A stretch of 64,000 nt of DNA from Syntrophaceae bacterium UBA2210 (GCA_002327865.1 DCUQ01000009.1:1-64000), one strand, 5' to 3'; positions 35,226 through 44,062 are shown, counted from the stretch's first letter. The notes: generated from the sequence alone by a model not told the origin. Made by a program: numbers and translations.

Positions 35226-35894
35226 ATGAAAACAATATCAATATATAAGCACCCTGCTTTAGTGGTCATGTTTGCAGCCGTCTTCTTAATTGCATGTCCG
35301 TTCTTTGATTCTTCCATTTATGCCGGTGAAAGTGAGACGATCATCGAGCTCTGGGACACGGTAAAGGCTCCGGCGCCGGTGGAACTCAAAGCCGTTAAAC
35401 TTGACCCGAAGGAAACGGCATTTCTGATCCTGGATATAGAGGAACTGACCTGCAATCCGGAACGAAGGCCAAGGTGCGTTTCCTCCGTTCCCAAGATCAA
35501 GGGTTTTCTTGACCGGGCAAGGAGCAACGGTGTCTTCGTCGTGTACAGCATGACAAGCAAGGCAGAAATAGAGACGATTCTGCCCGGCGTGACCCCCCGG
35601 GGAAATGAGCCGGTTGTCAAATCGAGTGTCGATAAATTCTACGATACCGACCTGGAAAAAATCCTGCGTGAAAAGGGGATTAAAACAGTGATTATCGTCG
35701 GGACGACGGCTGAAGGCGCTGTCTTGCACACGGCAACCGGTGCCTCCACGCGCGGCTTCCGGGTTATCGTTCCTGTTGATGGAATGTCGGCCGGTGAGCT
35801 TTATGCCGAACAGTATACCGCATGGCATCTCCTGAACGCTCCTGGGACACGGCGGAACACAACCCTGACAAGATTCGACATGATCGGGTTTTAA
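35226..35894 (+). CDS. Secreted isochorismatase-fold protein lacking the catalytic Cys
   Basis: A 222-residue protein with an N-terminal signal/anchor helix (HPALVVMFAAVFLIAC) and an isochorismatase-like hydrolase domain. The catalytic-type Asp is in AFLILDIEELTC and the Lys in VKSSVDKFYDTDL. The loop that carries the cysteine nucleophile in this superfamily reads GTTAEGAVLHTATGAS, with Ala at the expected Cys position. It may act like the Cys-free isochorismatases (for example PhzD) or be non-catalytic. A Cys at residue 24, at the end of the hydrophobic segment, leaves a lipoprotein possible but the lipobox is poor. A GGAGGGG site precedes the ATG. Confidence 0.8.
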   Translation: MKTISIYKHPALVVMFAAVFLIACPFFDSSIYAGESETIIELWDTVKAPAPVELKAVKLDPKETAFLILDIEELTCNPERRPRCVSSVPKIKGFLDRARSNGVFVVYSMTSKAEIETILPGVTPRGNEPVVKSSVDKFYDTDLEKILREKGIKTVIIVGTTAEGAVLHTATGASTRGFRVIVPVDGMSAGELYAEQYTAWHLLNAPGTRRNTTLTRFDMIGF

Positions 35895-35918
35895 ATTATC
35901 AAGTACCGATACATAGAA

Positions 35919-36000
35919 ATCAGGGACGCTTCCCCATTAACGGGTTTATTAATACTCTTAATTGACGACCTGAAGTCTACAAAACCCAATATAATTAAAC
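35919..36000 (+). repeat. 82-bp direct repeat, right copy
   Basis: See the left copy at 35058-35136. The shared core contains TTTATTAATA, AATTGACGAC and ACAAAACCCAATATAATTAA. A related TTGACGAC motif recurs at 36034, so this may be the operator region of the following antitoxin gene. Confidence 0.85.
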
Positions 36001-36042
36001 TTTGTCTTGACAGTAGTTTAAAAATATGGTTTTTTGACGACT

Positions 36043-36822
36043 ATGGGTACTGAAAATAAGACAAAAATAAACCGCCTGATAAGTCATTGGACGCCTGGCA
36101 CCCCAAGTGTTACTTCCTACCTGAATGCCTCCGGTTTCGGTCGTGATCTGCTGGTAAAATATAAAAACAGCGGGTGGCTTGAATCGTTCGGAAGGGGCGC
36201 CTACATACGCTCCGGAGACACAGTGGATTGGCTGGGCGCCCTTTACAGCCTGCAACGCCAGCTTGCTCTTCCCGTCCATGCCGGGGGGAAGACTGCACTT
36301 GAACTGCAAGGATACGCTCATTACCTGCCGGCAAGGCAATATAAGGTCTTTCTGTACGGTCCCTTGGGGTTGACATTACCGTCCTGGTTTACAGGAGAAC
36401 GTCTCGGTGTAACATTGGTCCTGACCCGCACAAACATGTTACCAACCGATCAGGCACAGGGATTTTCCGAGTTCAAGGAGCTCGGTTTTTCAGTCAAAAT
36501 AGCGGCGCCGGAAAGGGCGGTTATAGAGATGCTTCACCTCGTGCCCGGGAAAATAGGATTCGACGAAGCCCTATTGATCATGGAAAATCTGGTCACGCTT
36601 CGTCCCGATGTCGTCCAGGAACTCCTGGCGGGATGCCGCTCAGTGAAGGTGAAACGGCTGTTTCTTTACATGGCGGAGCGGTGCGCTCACCCCTGGGTAT
36701 CAAAACTGGATGTATCGAAGATCGATCTCGGAAAAGGGAAGCGGATGATCGTACCGAATGGCCGGTATAACGCGAAATACCGGATAACGGTTCCAGCTGA
36801 TCGGGAGGAAATACCTGCGTGA
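36043..36822 (+). CDS. AbiEi-family antitoxin, without adjacent AbiEii toxin
   Basis: A 259-residue protein of the type IV toxin-antitoxin AbiEi family: an N-terminal winged-helix region (KINRLISHWTPGTPSVTSYL ... GWLESFGRGAYIR) and a larger C-terminal domain with YGPLGLTLPSWF and the PERAVIEML segment typical of AbiEi. AbiEi represses its own promoter and counteracts the nucleotidyltransferase toxin AbiEii, which is normally the next gene. Here the next gene, 6 bases on, is a DUF3820-like gene and no nucleotidyltransferase is present. I chose the ATG at 36043; a TTG three codons earlier also fits, and no clear Shine-Dalgarno precedes either. Confidence 0.82.
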   Translation: MGTENKTKINRLISHWTPGTPSVTSYLNASGFGRDLLVKYKNSGWLESFGRGAYIRSGDTVDWLGALYSLQRQLALPVHAGGKTALELQGYAHYLPARQYKVFLYGPLGLTLPSWFTGERLGVTLVLTRTNMLPTDQAQGFSEFKELGFSVKIAAPERAVIEMLHLVPGKIGFDEALLIMENLVTLRPDVVQELLAGCRSVKVKRLFLYMAERCAHPWVSKLDVSKIDLGKGKRMIVPNGRYNAKYRITVPADREEIPA

Positions 36823-36828
36823 TGGATT

Positions 36829-37080
36829 ATGAATTCCGAAAACAATGGATCGGGCACACCCGTTTATCCCGATTATCACGATCTGCTGAAGCTGGCTCAG
36901 GCAAAGATGCCATACGGCAAGTATGCCGGCCGCTATCTTGTGGATCTTCCTGAATCATATGTTGTCTGGTTTTCCCGTAAAGGCTTTCCCTCGGGCGAAC
37001 TGGGTGATATGCTTCGCACTGTGTATGAAATAAAGATGAACGGGCTTGAACATCTCTTTGAAGATCTGAAAGGGTTTTAG
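36829..37080 (+). CDS. DUF3820 family protein
   Basis: An 83-residue protein with the DUF3820 pattern AKMPYGKYAGRYLVDLPESYVVWFSRKGFPSGELG. The family is sometimes labelled a putative quorum-sensing regulatory factor and resembles domains found beside exonucleases; function is unproven. It lies 6 bases after the AbiEi gene and 10 bases before the S4-domain gene, so the three are probably cotranscribed. Confidence 0.82.
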   Translation: MNSENNGSGTPVYPDYHDLLKLAQAKMPYGKYAGRYLVDLPESYVVWFSRKGFPSGELGDMLRTVYEIKMNGLEHLFEDLKGF

Positions 37081-37090
37081 AGGAAACAGT

Positions 37091-37309
37091 ATGGAAATAT
37101 TCGAATTCTCCGGTGACTATATCGAGCTGAACAAGCTGTTAAAAGCGTCGGGGCTGTGCGCGACGGGCGGTATGGCGAAAATAGAAATTGAAAACGGACT
37201 CGTCAGCGTTGACGGAACCGTCGAATATAGAAAACGCTGTAAGATAAGGGACGGGCAGACGGTCTCTTACGGCGGCAATGTAATTAAAGTTGTGAATATC
37301 CGGGCTTAA
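37091..37309 (+). CDS. S4-domain RNA-binding protein (YbcJ-like)
   Basis: A 72-residue single S4-type RNA-binding domain: FSGDYIELNKLLKASGLCAT, GGMAKIEIENGLVSVDGTVE and the closing RDGQTVSYGGNVIKV. Proteins of this kind, such as E. coli YbcJ, bind RNA, but their target is unknown. It ends the AbiEi-DUF3820-S4 run, and a long inverted repeat follows at 37326-37406. Confidence 0.87.
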   Translation: MEIFEFSGDYIELNKLLKASGLCATGGMAKIEIENGLVSVDGTVEYRKRCKIRDGQTVSYGGNVIKVVNIRA

Positions 37310-37325
37310 ACGGCATTGGGCATCG

Positions 37326-37406
37326 GGGACAGCGCCCTTTTTTATGAAAACGGTGAATGTCCATCTTAAACCTACAGGTGTTCTTAGCAAAAAAGGGCGC
37401 TGTCCC
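37326..37406. repeat. REPIN-like pair: 18-bp perfect inverted repeat
   Basis: GGGACAGCGCCCTTTTTT at 37326-37343 and its exact reverse complement at 37389-37406 flank 45 bases of unique sequence. Similar GGGACA ends occur singly near 34501 and 35923. Such pairs resemble REPINs mobilised by RAYT transposases. No RAYT gene is in the window. Confidence 0.65.
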
Positions 37407-37424
37407 TAATTAAGGGCAAATCTC

Positions 37425-39167
37425 ATGTTTCTTCCAACCACACCCGGAGAGATGAAAGAACTCGGATGGGACGGGCTCGATGTCATCCTCGTAACAGGCG
37501 ACGCGTATATCGATTCGCCCTTCGTCGGCGTTGCCGTTATCGGGAAAATTCTCCTCGACGCCGGTTACAGGGTGGGTATTATCGCCCAGCCGGACAGGGA
37601 CTCGGGCGAAGACATCGGCCGGCTGGGAGAACCCCGGCTGTTCTGGGGAGTGACCGCGGGCTGCATCGATTCCATGGTGGCCAATTATACCGCCACGGGC
37701 CGGAGACGGAAACAGGACGACTACACGCCGGGAAACATCAATAACCGCCGCCCCGACCGGGCGACAATCGTATACAGCAATCTCATCAGGACTTATTTCA
37801 AAAAAACCAGCCCCATCGTCCTGGGCGGAATCGAGGCCAGCCTGCGGCGGATCGCCCATTATGATTTCCAGTCCGACACGATAAGACGGTCGATCCTTTT
37901 CGACGCGAAGGCTGATTACCTGCTCTACGGCATGGCGGACCGTTCCGTCGTCGAGCTGGCAAACTGCATCAGGACAGGCGACGATCCCCGTGGCATCAGG
38001 GGAATCTGTTACTCATCGCCCGTTATTCCCGCCGGTTGCCTGGAACTGCCCTCTTTCGAGGACGCGGCGCGGGATAACGCCGCCTTCACGGATATGTTCC
38101 GTCGTTTTTACCGCAACAACGATCCCGTAACCGCCCTGCCCCTCGCGCAGAAACATGGCAACCGATATCTTATTCAGACCCCTCCCGCTTATGTCCTTAC
38201 CGGTAAAGAACTGGATGCCGTTCATGATCTGGATTACGAACGGGAAGTGCATCCTTATTACCGGAAACAGGGAGAGGTGAAGGCCCTGGATACCATCGGC
38301 TTCGCCATCACAACACACCGGGGATGTTACGGAGAGTGCAACTTCTGTTCTATATCTATCCACCAGGGGCGGCAGATAACGTCGCGCAGCAGGGAGTCGA
38401 TCCTGGGCGAAGCCCGCACGTTCACCCTGCACCCGCGCTTTAAGGGGATCATACAGGATGTCGGCGGCCCGACGGCCAACATGTACGGTATCGACTGTAC
38501 CAGGAAAGAGAAGCGGGGCTGCTGCCCGGACAAACGGTGCCTTTTCCCGAAAATATGCTCCAGTCTTACCATCGATCACGGCAAACAGATATCGCTGCTG
38601 AAAGCGCTCCGGGGAGTGAAGGGGGTCAGACAGGTTTTTATCGCCTCGGGAATACGGCATGACCTGATCCTGGCCGACAGGAAACACGGCACGGATTATC
38701 TGAAGCAGGTTATCCGCTACCACGTTTCGGGACAGTTAAAGCTCGCGCCGGAGCATTCGGAACCGGGCGTACTGGAAAAAATGGGGAAATCGGGCCGGGA
38801 TACGCTGCTCGCTTTCAGGAATCTGTTCTTCGAACTGGTAAAACAGGGAGAAAAGCGGCTGTTTCTTACCTACTACCTTATCGCAGCTCATCCGGGGTGC
38901 ACCGAAGACGATATGGCGCGGCTCCGGGCATTCGCCCTCGGCGATCTGCAGTGCCTGCCCGAACAGGTCCAGTTGTTTACTCCCACCCCTTCGACATGGT
39001 CTACCGTCATGTACCGGACGGGACTTGATCCCTTTACCGGAAAGCCCTGTTTCGTGGAAAAAACATGCCGCGGTAGGGAAAGACAAAAGGATATCCTGGC
39101 GGACCGGAGGACAAAAAAACAGCAACCCGGTCGATCGAGAATAAACAAGCCGGGCGCCTCCCGGTAG
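37425..39167 (+). CDS. ygiQ: YgiQ family radical SAM protein
   Basis: A 580-residue protein of the YgiQ/UPF0313 family. The N-terminal domain has WDGLDVILVTGDAYIDSP, followed by a B12-binding-like region (VGIIAQPDRDS, GGIEASLRRIAHYD). The radical SAM domain has ITTHRGCYGECNFCSISIHQ, whose CxxxCxxC ligates the 4Fe-4S cluster. The QVQLFTPTPSTWSTVMYRTG segment near the C terminus is highly characteristic. The reaction is not known. Bases 37389-37406 of the REPIN-like repeat lie just before the ATG, leaving only an AAGGG as a possible ribosome binding site. Confidence 0.92.
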   Translation: MFLPTTPGEMKELGWDGLDVILVTGDAYIDSPFVGVAVIGKILLDAGYRVGIIAQPDRDSGEDIGRLGEPRLFWGVTAGCIDSMVANYTATGRRRKQDDYTPGNINNRRPDRATIVYSNLIRTYFKKTSPIVLGGIEASLRRIAHYDFQSDTIRRSILFDAKADYLLYGMADRSVVELANCIRTGDDPRGIRGICYSSPVIPAGCLELPSFEDAARDNAAFTDMFRRFYRNNDPVTALPLAQKHGNRYLIQTPPAYVLTGKELDAVHDLDYEREVHPYYRKQGEVKALDTIGFAITTHRGCYGECNFCSISIHQGRQITSRSRESILGEARTFTLHPRFKGIIQDVGGPTANMYGIDCTRKEKRGCCPDKRCLFPKICSSLTIDHGKQISLLKALRGVKGVRQVFIASGIRHDLILADRKHGTDYLKQVIRYHVSGQLKLAPEHSEPGVLEKMGKSGRDTLLAFRNLFFELVKQGEKRLFLTYYLIAAHPGCTEDDMARLRAFALGDLQCLPEQVQLFTPTPSTWSTVMYRTGLDPFTGKPCFVEKTCRGRERQKDILADRRTKKQQPGRSRINKPGASR

Positions 39168-39196
39168 CCCGCGGTTTTGAGAGAAATGGTATTCGT

Positions 39197-39430
39197 ATGA
39201 CTTCATGCAGTCACCTCAAGCTTGTTCTTTTGCCGGAAAAGAACCGCCTGCTGCGGTGCCGATACTGCCACCTTACCATCGACGCCGACGAATTACGGGG
39301 AGGGTATTGCCCCGAATGTTTCGAGGTCTACGGCAAGCGACGCTACGATTTTGATGAGATCGAAGCGCCGGATAAGGGGAAAACCCGTTACCGGTGCGAG
39401 CAATGCGGTATCATTATAGAAACGGAATGA
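39197..39430 (+). CDS. Small double zinc-ribbon protein
   Basis: A 77-residue protein with two cysteine pairs per knuckle: RCRYCHLTIDADELRGGYCP with a further Cys (CPEC), then RCEQCGII near the C terminus. It opens with SCSHLKLVLLPEKNRLL. It looks like a zinc-ribbon domain protein, perhaps nucleic-acid-binding; no family is assigned. It follows ygiQ by 29 bases. Confidence 0.75.
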   Translation: MTSCSHLKLVLLPEKNRLLRCRYCHLTIDADELRGGYCPECFEVYGKRRYDFDEIEAPDKGKTRYRCEQCGIIIETE

Positions 39431-39466
39431 GGAAAAACATTTCTCCTGATACCGGTGCGATAACAG

Positions 39467-39733
39467 TTATTACTACGGCAATTAAACATATCAAACGTCA
39501 TGCCGGACCCCGATAAGTTTACCCCGTACCCGATACGGGATCATCCAGAACAATTCTGGATTCCGGTTTTAACCGGAATGACGAACTAGAACGATAGCAA
39601 AAGCCGGGGCTGAATTCCGGTTTTCACCGGAATGACAGGTTGATCCCCGATCCGGTATTTGGGCTGGTTATGGATTCCGCCCCGGCTTTCGCGGGAATGA
39701 CGGCTTCGACGTATATTGTTACTGTAGTAATAA
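39467..39733 (+). repeat. MITE-like repeat, copy C
   Basis: The left end is TTATTACTACGGCAATTAAA and the right end is GTTACTGTAGTAATAA. Internal palindromes include CCAGAACAATTCTGG and TTCCGGTTTTCACCGGAATG. The part from AAAGCCGGGGCTG onward is nearly the same as in copy A. It separates the Zn-ribbon gene and ettA. Confidence 0.8.
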
Positions 39734-39853
39734 TGAAGGTGTTCACGGTCCGGTCCGGCTTCTTTATGTATTGTCTCCGGCGATTTAACCTGATAAAAAG
39801 GCGATCGGCATACTGCCACCATAATATTCCCTGGAAATCGAGAGGAGCATTCC

Positions 39854-41536
39854 ATGAGTAACGACGCGGAAAAGATTATTTACAGTATGATGCGGGTCGG
39901 TAAATTTTATCAGAACAAGCCCGTATTGAAAGATATATCCCTTTCCTATTTTTACGGCGCCAAGATCGGCGTCCTGGGATTGAACGGTTCCGGGAAAAGT
40001 TCTCTCCTTCGCATTATGGCAGGGGTCGATCAGGAATATAATGGAAATGCCGTTCTTTCAGCGGGTTATACGCTGGGGTTTCTCGAACAGGAACCTCTGC
40101 TCGATCCCGATAAAACGGTACAGGCAGTCGTCGAAGAAGGGATGCTGGAATCGGTAAGCCTCGTGCGGGAATACAACGAGATAAGCGAAAAGTTCGCCGA
40201 ACCCATGTCGGACGACGAGATGAACCGTCTGATAGAGCGCCAGGGTGAGTTGCAGGAAAAGATCGACAATCTCGATCTCTGGGATATAGATGCACGTCTG
40301 GATATGGCGATGGAGGCCCTGCGCTGTCCTCCGGGAGATACTCCCGTCAGGGTTCTTTCAGGCGGCGAGAAAAGGCGGGTGGCATTGTGCAGGCTGCTGC
40401 TGCAGAAACCGGATATTTTGCTGCTCGACGAGCCGACGAATCACCTGGATGCCGAAACGGTGGCCTGGCTCGAACGCCATCTCCAGAAATATGAAGGTAC
40501 GGTGATCGCCGTAACGCACGACCGGTATTTTCTGGACAACGTCGCCGGTTGGATCCTGGAGCTTGACCGGGGGTATGGTATTCCCTGGAAGGGTAATTAT
40601 TCTTCGTGGCTCGCGCAGAAGCAGCAGCGACTGCTTCAGGAAGAAAAACGGGAAACGATGCGGCAGAAGACCCTTCAACGGGAACTGGAATGGATCGGCA
40701 TGTCGCCGAAAGGGCGCCAGACGAAGGCAAAGGCCCGTATCAACGCCTATGAATCGCTCATGAATCAGAGCTATGAAAAGCAGGAAAGCGATCTGGAAAT
40801 ATTCATTCCGCCGGGACCCCGTCTCGGAAAGGTTGTTATCGAAGCGGAGAATGTAAGCAAGGCATACGGCGACCGGCTTTTGTTCGAAGGGATGACCTTC
40901 TCGCTTCCCGCGGGCGACATTGTCGGCATTATCGGACCGAACGGCGCCGGTAAGACAACTCTCTTCAACATGATAACGGGAAGAGCAACACCCGATTCAG
41001 GCACGATAAGGATCGGAGAAACGGTTTCCCTGGCATATGTCGATCAGGAAAGGGATACGCTCGATCCGGGCAAGACGATATGGGAAGTGATCTCCGGCGG
41101 CAATGATTTGATCGAGATGGGAAACAGAAAGATAAATTCAAGGGCTTACGTCGGGCGGTTCAATTTTTCGGGGACGGATCAGCAGAAAAAGGTGAACATG
41201 ATTTCCGGAGGAGAGCGCAACCGCGTTCACCTCGCCTGCATCCTAAAGGAAGGCGCCAACGTGCTGCTCCTCGACGAACCGACGAACGATCTGGACGTGA
41301 ACACCATGCGGGCCCTTGAAGAAGCTCTGGAGAACTTCGGCGGATGCGCCGTCATCATCAGCCACGATCGCTGGTTTCTCGACCGCATTGCAACGCATAT
41401 CCTCGCCTTCGAGGGGGACAGCAGCGTTGTGTGGTTCGAAGGCAATTATTCCGATTACGAGGCGGACCGGAAAAAACGGCTCGGAAAAGACGCCGATCAG
41501 CCGCACCGTATCAAATACCGGCATCTGACACGATGA
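39854..41536 (+). CDS. ettA: Energy-dependent translational throttle protein EttA
   Basis: A 560-residue ABC-F ATPase that binds the ribosomal E site and couples translation to the ATP/ADP ratio. Two ABC cassettes are seen: Walker [12 protein letters not shown] and [11 protein letters not shown], signatures [15 protein letters not shown] and [14 protein letters not shown], and Walker [12 protein letters not shown] and [11 protein letters not shown]. The interdomain linker and the arm [20 protein letters not shown] match EttA. The length is right for the family. It is followed 70 bases later by a second ABC-F gene. Confidence 0.93.
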   Translation: MSNDAEKIIYSMMRVGKFYQNKPVLKDISLSYFYGAKIGVLGLNGSGKSSLLRIMAGVDQEYNGNAVLSAGYTLGFLEQEPLLDPDKTVQAVVEEGMLESVSLVREYNEISEKFAEPMSDDEMNRLIERQGELQEKIDNLDLWDIDARLDMAMEALRCPPGDTPVRVLSGGEKRRVALCRLLLQKPDILLLDEPTNHLDAETVAWLERHLQKYEGTVIAVTHDRYFLDNVAGWILELDRGYGIPWKGNYSSWLAQKQQRLLQEEKRETMRQKTLQRELEWIGMSPKGRQTKAKARINAYESLMNQSYEKQESDLEIFIPPGPRLGKVVIEAENVSKAYGDRLLFEGMTFSLPAGDIVGIIGPNGAGKTTLFNMITGRATPDSGTIRIGETVSLAYVDQERDTLDPGKTIWEVISGGNDLIEMGNRKINSRAYVGRFNFSGTDQQKKVNMISGGERNRVHLACILKEGANVLLLDEPTNDLDVNTMRALEEALENFGGCAVIISHDRWFLDRIATHILAFEGDSSVVWFEGNYSDYEADRKKRLGKDADQPHRIKYRHLTR

Positions 41537-41606
41537 CACAGGTGACAGGCAATCATCAGATGAAGAAAGAACAGAAACACGGTGCCGGTGCCGGAGGAAA
41601 TATCGC

Positions 41607-43376
41607 ATGGTGCTGGTAAGTCTCAATGAAGTGTCTCTCGGTTTCGGGGGCCCGGCCCTGCTCGATGCCGCGAACTGGCAGGTCGAACAAGGCGAACGGA
41701 TATGCCTGATCGGCCGCAACGGCACCGGCAAATCCACGCTGCTCCGATTGATCCACGGCGAGTTGTATCCTGACAGCGGGATGATTACCAGGGCGGCGGG
41801 TCTGAGAACAGCCTTGCTCCCCCAGGAAGTGCCTCTCGATCTGGGCGGAACGGTCTACGATGTTATCGCATCCGGACAACCGCAACAGCGGATTCAAACG
41901 GTCATCTCCCGCATGAGCCTCGACGGGACGGCGGAATGCCGCACCCTTTCGGCCGGGCTGAAACGTCGCGTGCTCCTGGCACGGGCGCTGGTCAGTGAGC
42001 CCGACATCCTGATGCTCGATGAACCGACCAACCATCTGGATATCGATTCTATCGTATGGATGGAACAGTTCCTGCTGCGTTCCGGACAAACCATGATCTT
42101 TGTCACTCACGACAGGGCCTTTCTTAACCGGGTGTCCACCCGCATCGTGGAACTCGACCGGGGCGTGCTTACCTCTTTTGCCGGCAAGTACGACGATTAT
42201 CTTACCCGCAAGCAGGAAATGCTCGAAAACGAAACCGCACGCAACGCGGAATTCGATAAACAGCTCAAGAACGAAGAAAACTGGCTCAGGCAGGGAATCA
42301 AGGCTCGTCGAACCCGCAATGAGGGGCGGGTGCGTGCCCTGATGAAGATGCGATCCGAGGTGGAACAGCGGCGTGCCCGCAGCGGCAACCTGCGCCTGAC
42401 GATCCAGGAGGCCGAGCGTTCGGGCCGGGTTGTCATAAAGGCAAAGAATATCTCCGTTTCCTATGACAACGTTCCCCTGATCGAGGATTTTTCAACAACC
42501 GTCATGAAGGGCGACAAGATCGGCATCATCGGGCCGAACGGCTGCGGCAAGACCACGCTTCTGCGGATTCTGCTCGGGGAAACTGACCCGGACAATGGGT
42601 CTATAAGACACGGTACCCGCCTGCAGGTCGCCTATTTCGACCAGCTCAGAGCGCAACTCGATGAAAGTAAAACCCTTCAGGAAAACGTTACCGATGAGGG
42701 GGATATGGTAACGGTGAATGGGAAACAGAGGCATGTCATCGGCTATCTGCACGACTTCCTTTTTTCCTCCGCCCAGGCCCGTGCCCCTATAACCTTTCTT
42801 TCCGGCGGAGAGCGTAACAGGCTTCTTCTGGCAAGGCTCTTTACCCGGCCATCCAATGTGCTGGTCCTGGACGAGCCTACCAACGATCTGGACGGAGAAA
42901 GCCTGGAATTGCTGGAAGCCATGCTGGTCGACTACAACGGAACTGTCCTGCTGGTAAGCCACGACCGTGCTTTTCTGAACAATGTCGTCACGTCGACCAT
43001 GGTCTTTGAAGGATCGGGCCGGATAGAAGAATACGCGGGTGGTTACGACGACTGGCTTCTTCAGAGATCCGAACCGGAACAGGACACGCCGGAGGCTAAA
43101 CCGAAAAAGGGAAAACCTCGCAACGCGCCCTCCGGCCCTCGTAAACTAACCTTCAAAGAACAGCGTGAAAGGGAGAAACTTCCGGATATGATTGAAGATC
43201 TGGAGACACAAAAACGGCAGCTTTTCACCGCCATGGCCGATCCCGAACTTTACAGGACCGCCGGAAAGGATATAGCGCGACTGCAGGCAAACCTGAACGA
43301 ACTGGAGGAAAAACTGGCTGCGGCTTATGCCCGCTGGGAAATGCTGGAAGACCTGGCACTCAAGGCCGACGGGTAA
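41607..43376 (+). CDS. uup: ABC-F protein Uup-like
   Basis: A 589-residue ABC-F ATPase with two cassettes (GRNGTGKSTLLRLIHGELYP; LSAGLKRRVLLARALVSEPD; second-domain GPNGCGKTTLLRILLGE and LSGGERNRLLLARLF). The C-terminal extension (residues about 510-589) is a Lys-rich coiled coil (LTFKEQREREKLPDMIEDLE), the hallmark of Uup, which binds branched DNA in E. coli besides acting on ribosomes. The ATG at 41607 precedes the canonical start of domain 1. It is probably cotranscribed with ettA. Confidence 0.9.
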   Translation: MVLVSLNEVSLGFGGPALLDAANWQVEQGERICLIGRNGTGKSTLLRLIHGELYPDSGMITRAAGLRTALLPQEVPLDLGGTVYDVIASGQPQQRIQTVISRMSLDGTAECRTLSAGLKRRVLLARALVSEPDILMLDEPTNHLDIDSIVWMEQFLLRSGQTMIFVTHDRAFLNRVSTRIVELDRGVLTSFAGKYDDYLTRKQEMLENETARNAEFDKQLKNEENWLRQGIKARRTRNEGRVRALMKMRSEVEQRRARSGNLRLTIQEAERSGRVVIKAKNISVSYDNVPLIEDFSTTVMKGDKIGIIGPNGCGKTTLLRILLGETDPDNGSIRHGTRLQVAYFDQLRAQLDESKTLQENVTDEGDMVTVNGKQRHVIGYLHDFLFSSAQARAPITFLSGGERNRLLLARLFTRPSNVLVLDEPTNDLDGESLELLEAMLVDYNGTVLLVSHDRAFLNNVVTSTMVFEGSGRIEEYAGGYDDWLLQRSEPEQDTPEAKPKKGKPRNAPSGPRKLTFKEQREREKLPDMIEDLETQKRQLFTAMADPELYRTAGKDIARLQANLNELEEKLAAAYARWEMLEDLALKADG

Positions 43377-43516
43377 TCCTTGCACTTGCACCGATATTTC
43401 CGTTTTTGCACAAGACCGGACAACCCCGCCGTATTCCGCTTATTTTTTTAATTGTTAAATCAATATGTTAAAGTCAATACCGACAATTATTCACCATTGT
43501 GAATTTTTGTCTTGAT

Positions 43517-43540
43517 AATTATTCATGCCGATGAATAATT
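43517..43540. promoter_or_regulatory. Palindromic operator candidate (10-bp arms)
   Basis: AATTATTCAT and ATGAATAATT are perfect arms around a GCCG spacer. A further half-site-like GACAATTATTCA lies at 43482-43493 and GAATAATTGTC at 43533-43543. It sits about 100 bases upstream of the YjbQ-family gene at 43643, in an AT-rich stretch, where a repressor could bind. The regulator is unknown. Confidence 0.55.
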
Positions 43541-43642
43541 GTCAGGCATGGAATATTCGAAGGAATTGCATTGTTTGAGACACGTGGAGGTGGCAGGGTA
43601 AGATAGTGTTCTTGCCGCAGCAGGTTATGAGAGGAGAATCCA

Positions 43643-44062
43643 GTGAAAAACTACAGAAAAGAACTCTGGTTTAATGTCCCCTCCCGGAGGGGTTTCATCA
43701 ATATAACGCCGCAGGTGAACGAGTGTCTGCGCGAGAGCGGAATCAGGGAAGGACTCCTGCTCTGCAACGCCATGCATATAACGGCATCGGTTTTCATCAA
43801 CGACGATGAGCAGGGACTTCATCAGGACTATGACAGATGGCTGGAAGAGCTTGCTCCGCACGAGCCCGTTTCCCAATATCGTCATAACCGGACCGGGGAA
43901 GATAACGGAGACGCTCACCTGAAAAGGCAGGTCATGGGGAGAGAGGTCGTCGTGGCCGTTACGGGTGGAAGTCTGGATTTCGGTCCCTGGGAACAGATCT
44001 TTTACGGCGAGTTCGACGGGAGGAGAAGAAAGCGGGTCCTCGTGAAGATCATCGGCGAATAA
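43643..44062 (+). CDS. YjbQ/UPF0047 family protein, second paralog
   Basis: A 139-residue diverged YjbQ paralog. It retains [36 protein letters not shown], and the closing [20 protein letters not shown] (His and Glu/Asp positions of the family). Compared with the first copy at 977-1378 it has Asn/His differences in the VPHTTAA region (LCNAMHITA), so the active site may be adapted. A GAGAGGAG site precedes the ATG, and the palindrome at 43517-43540 lies upstream. Confidence 0.85.
   Translation: MKNYRKELWFNVPSRRGFINITPQVNECLRESGIREGLLLCNAMHITASVFINDDEQGLHQDYDRWLEELAPHEPVSQYRHNRTGEDNGDAHLKRQVMGREVVVAVTGGSLDFGPWEQIFYGEFDGRRRKRVLVKIIGE

Noticed and set aside
36829-37080. AbiEii toxin partner of the AbiEi antitoxin
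   Set aside because: The 83-residue product has the DUF3820 pattern and no nucleotidyltransferase motif.
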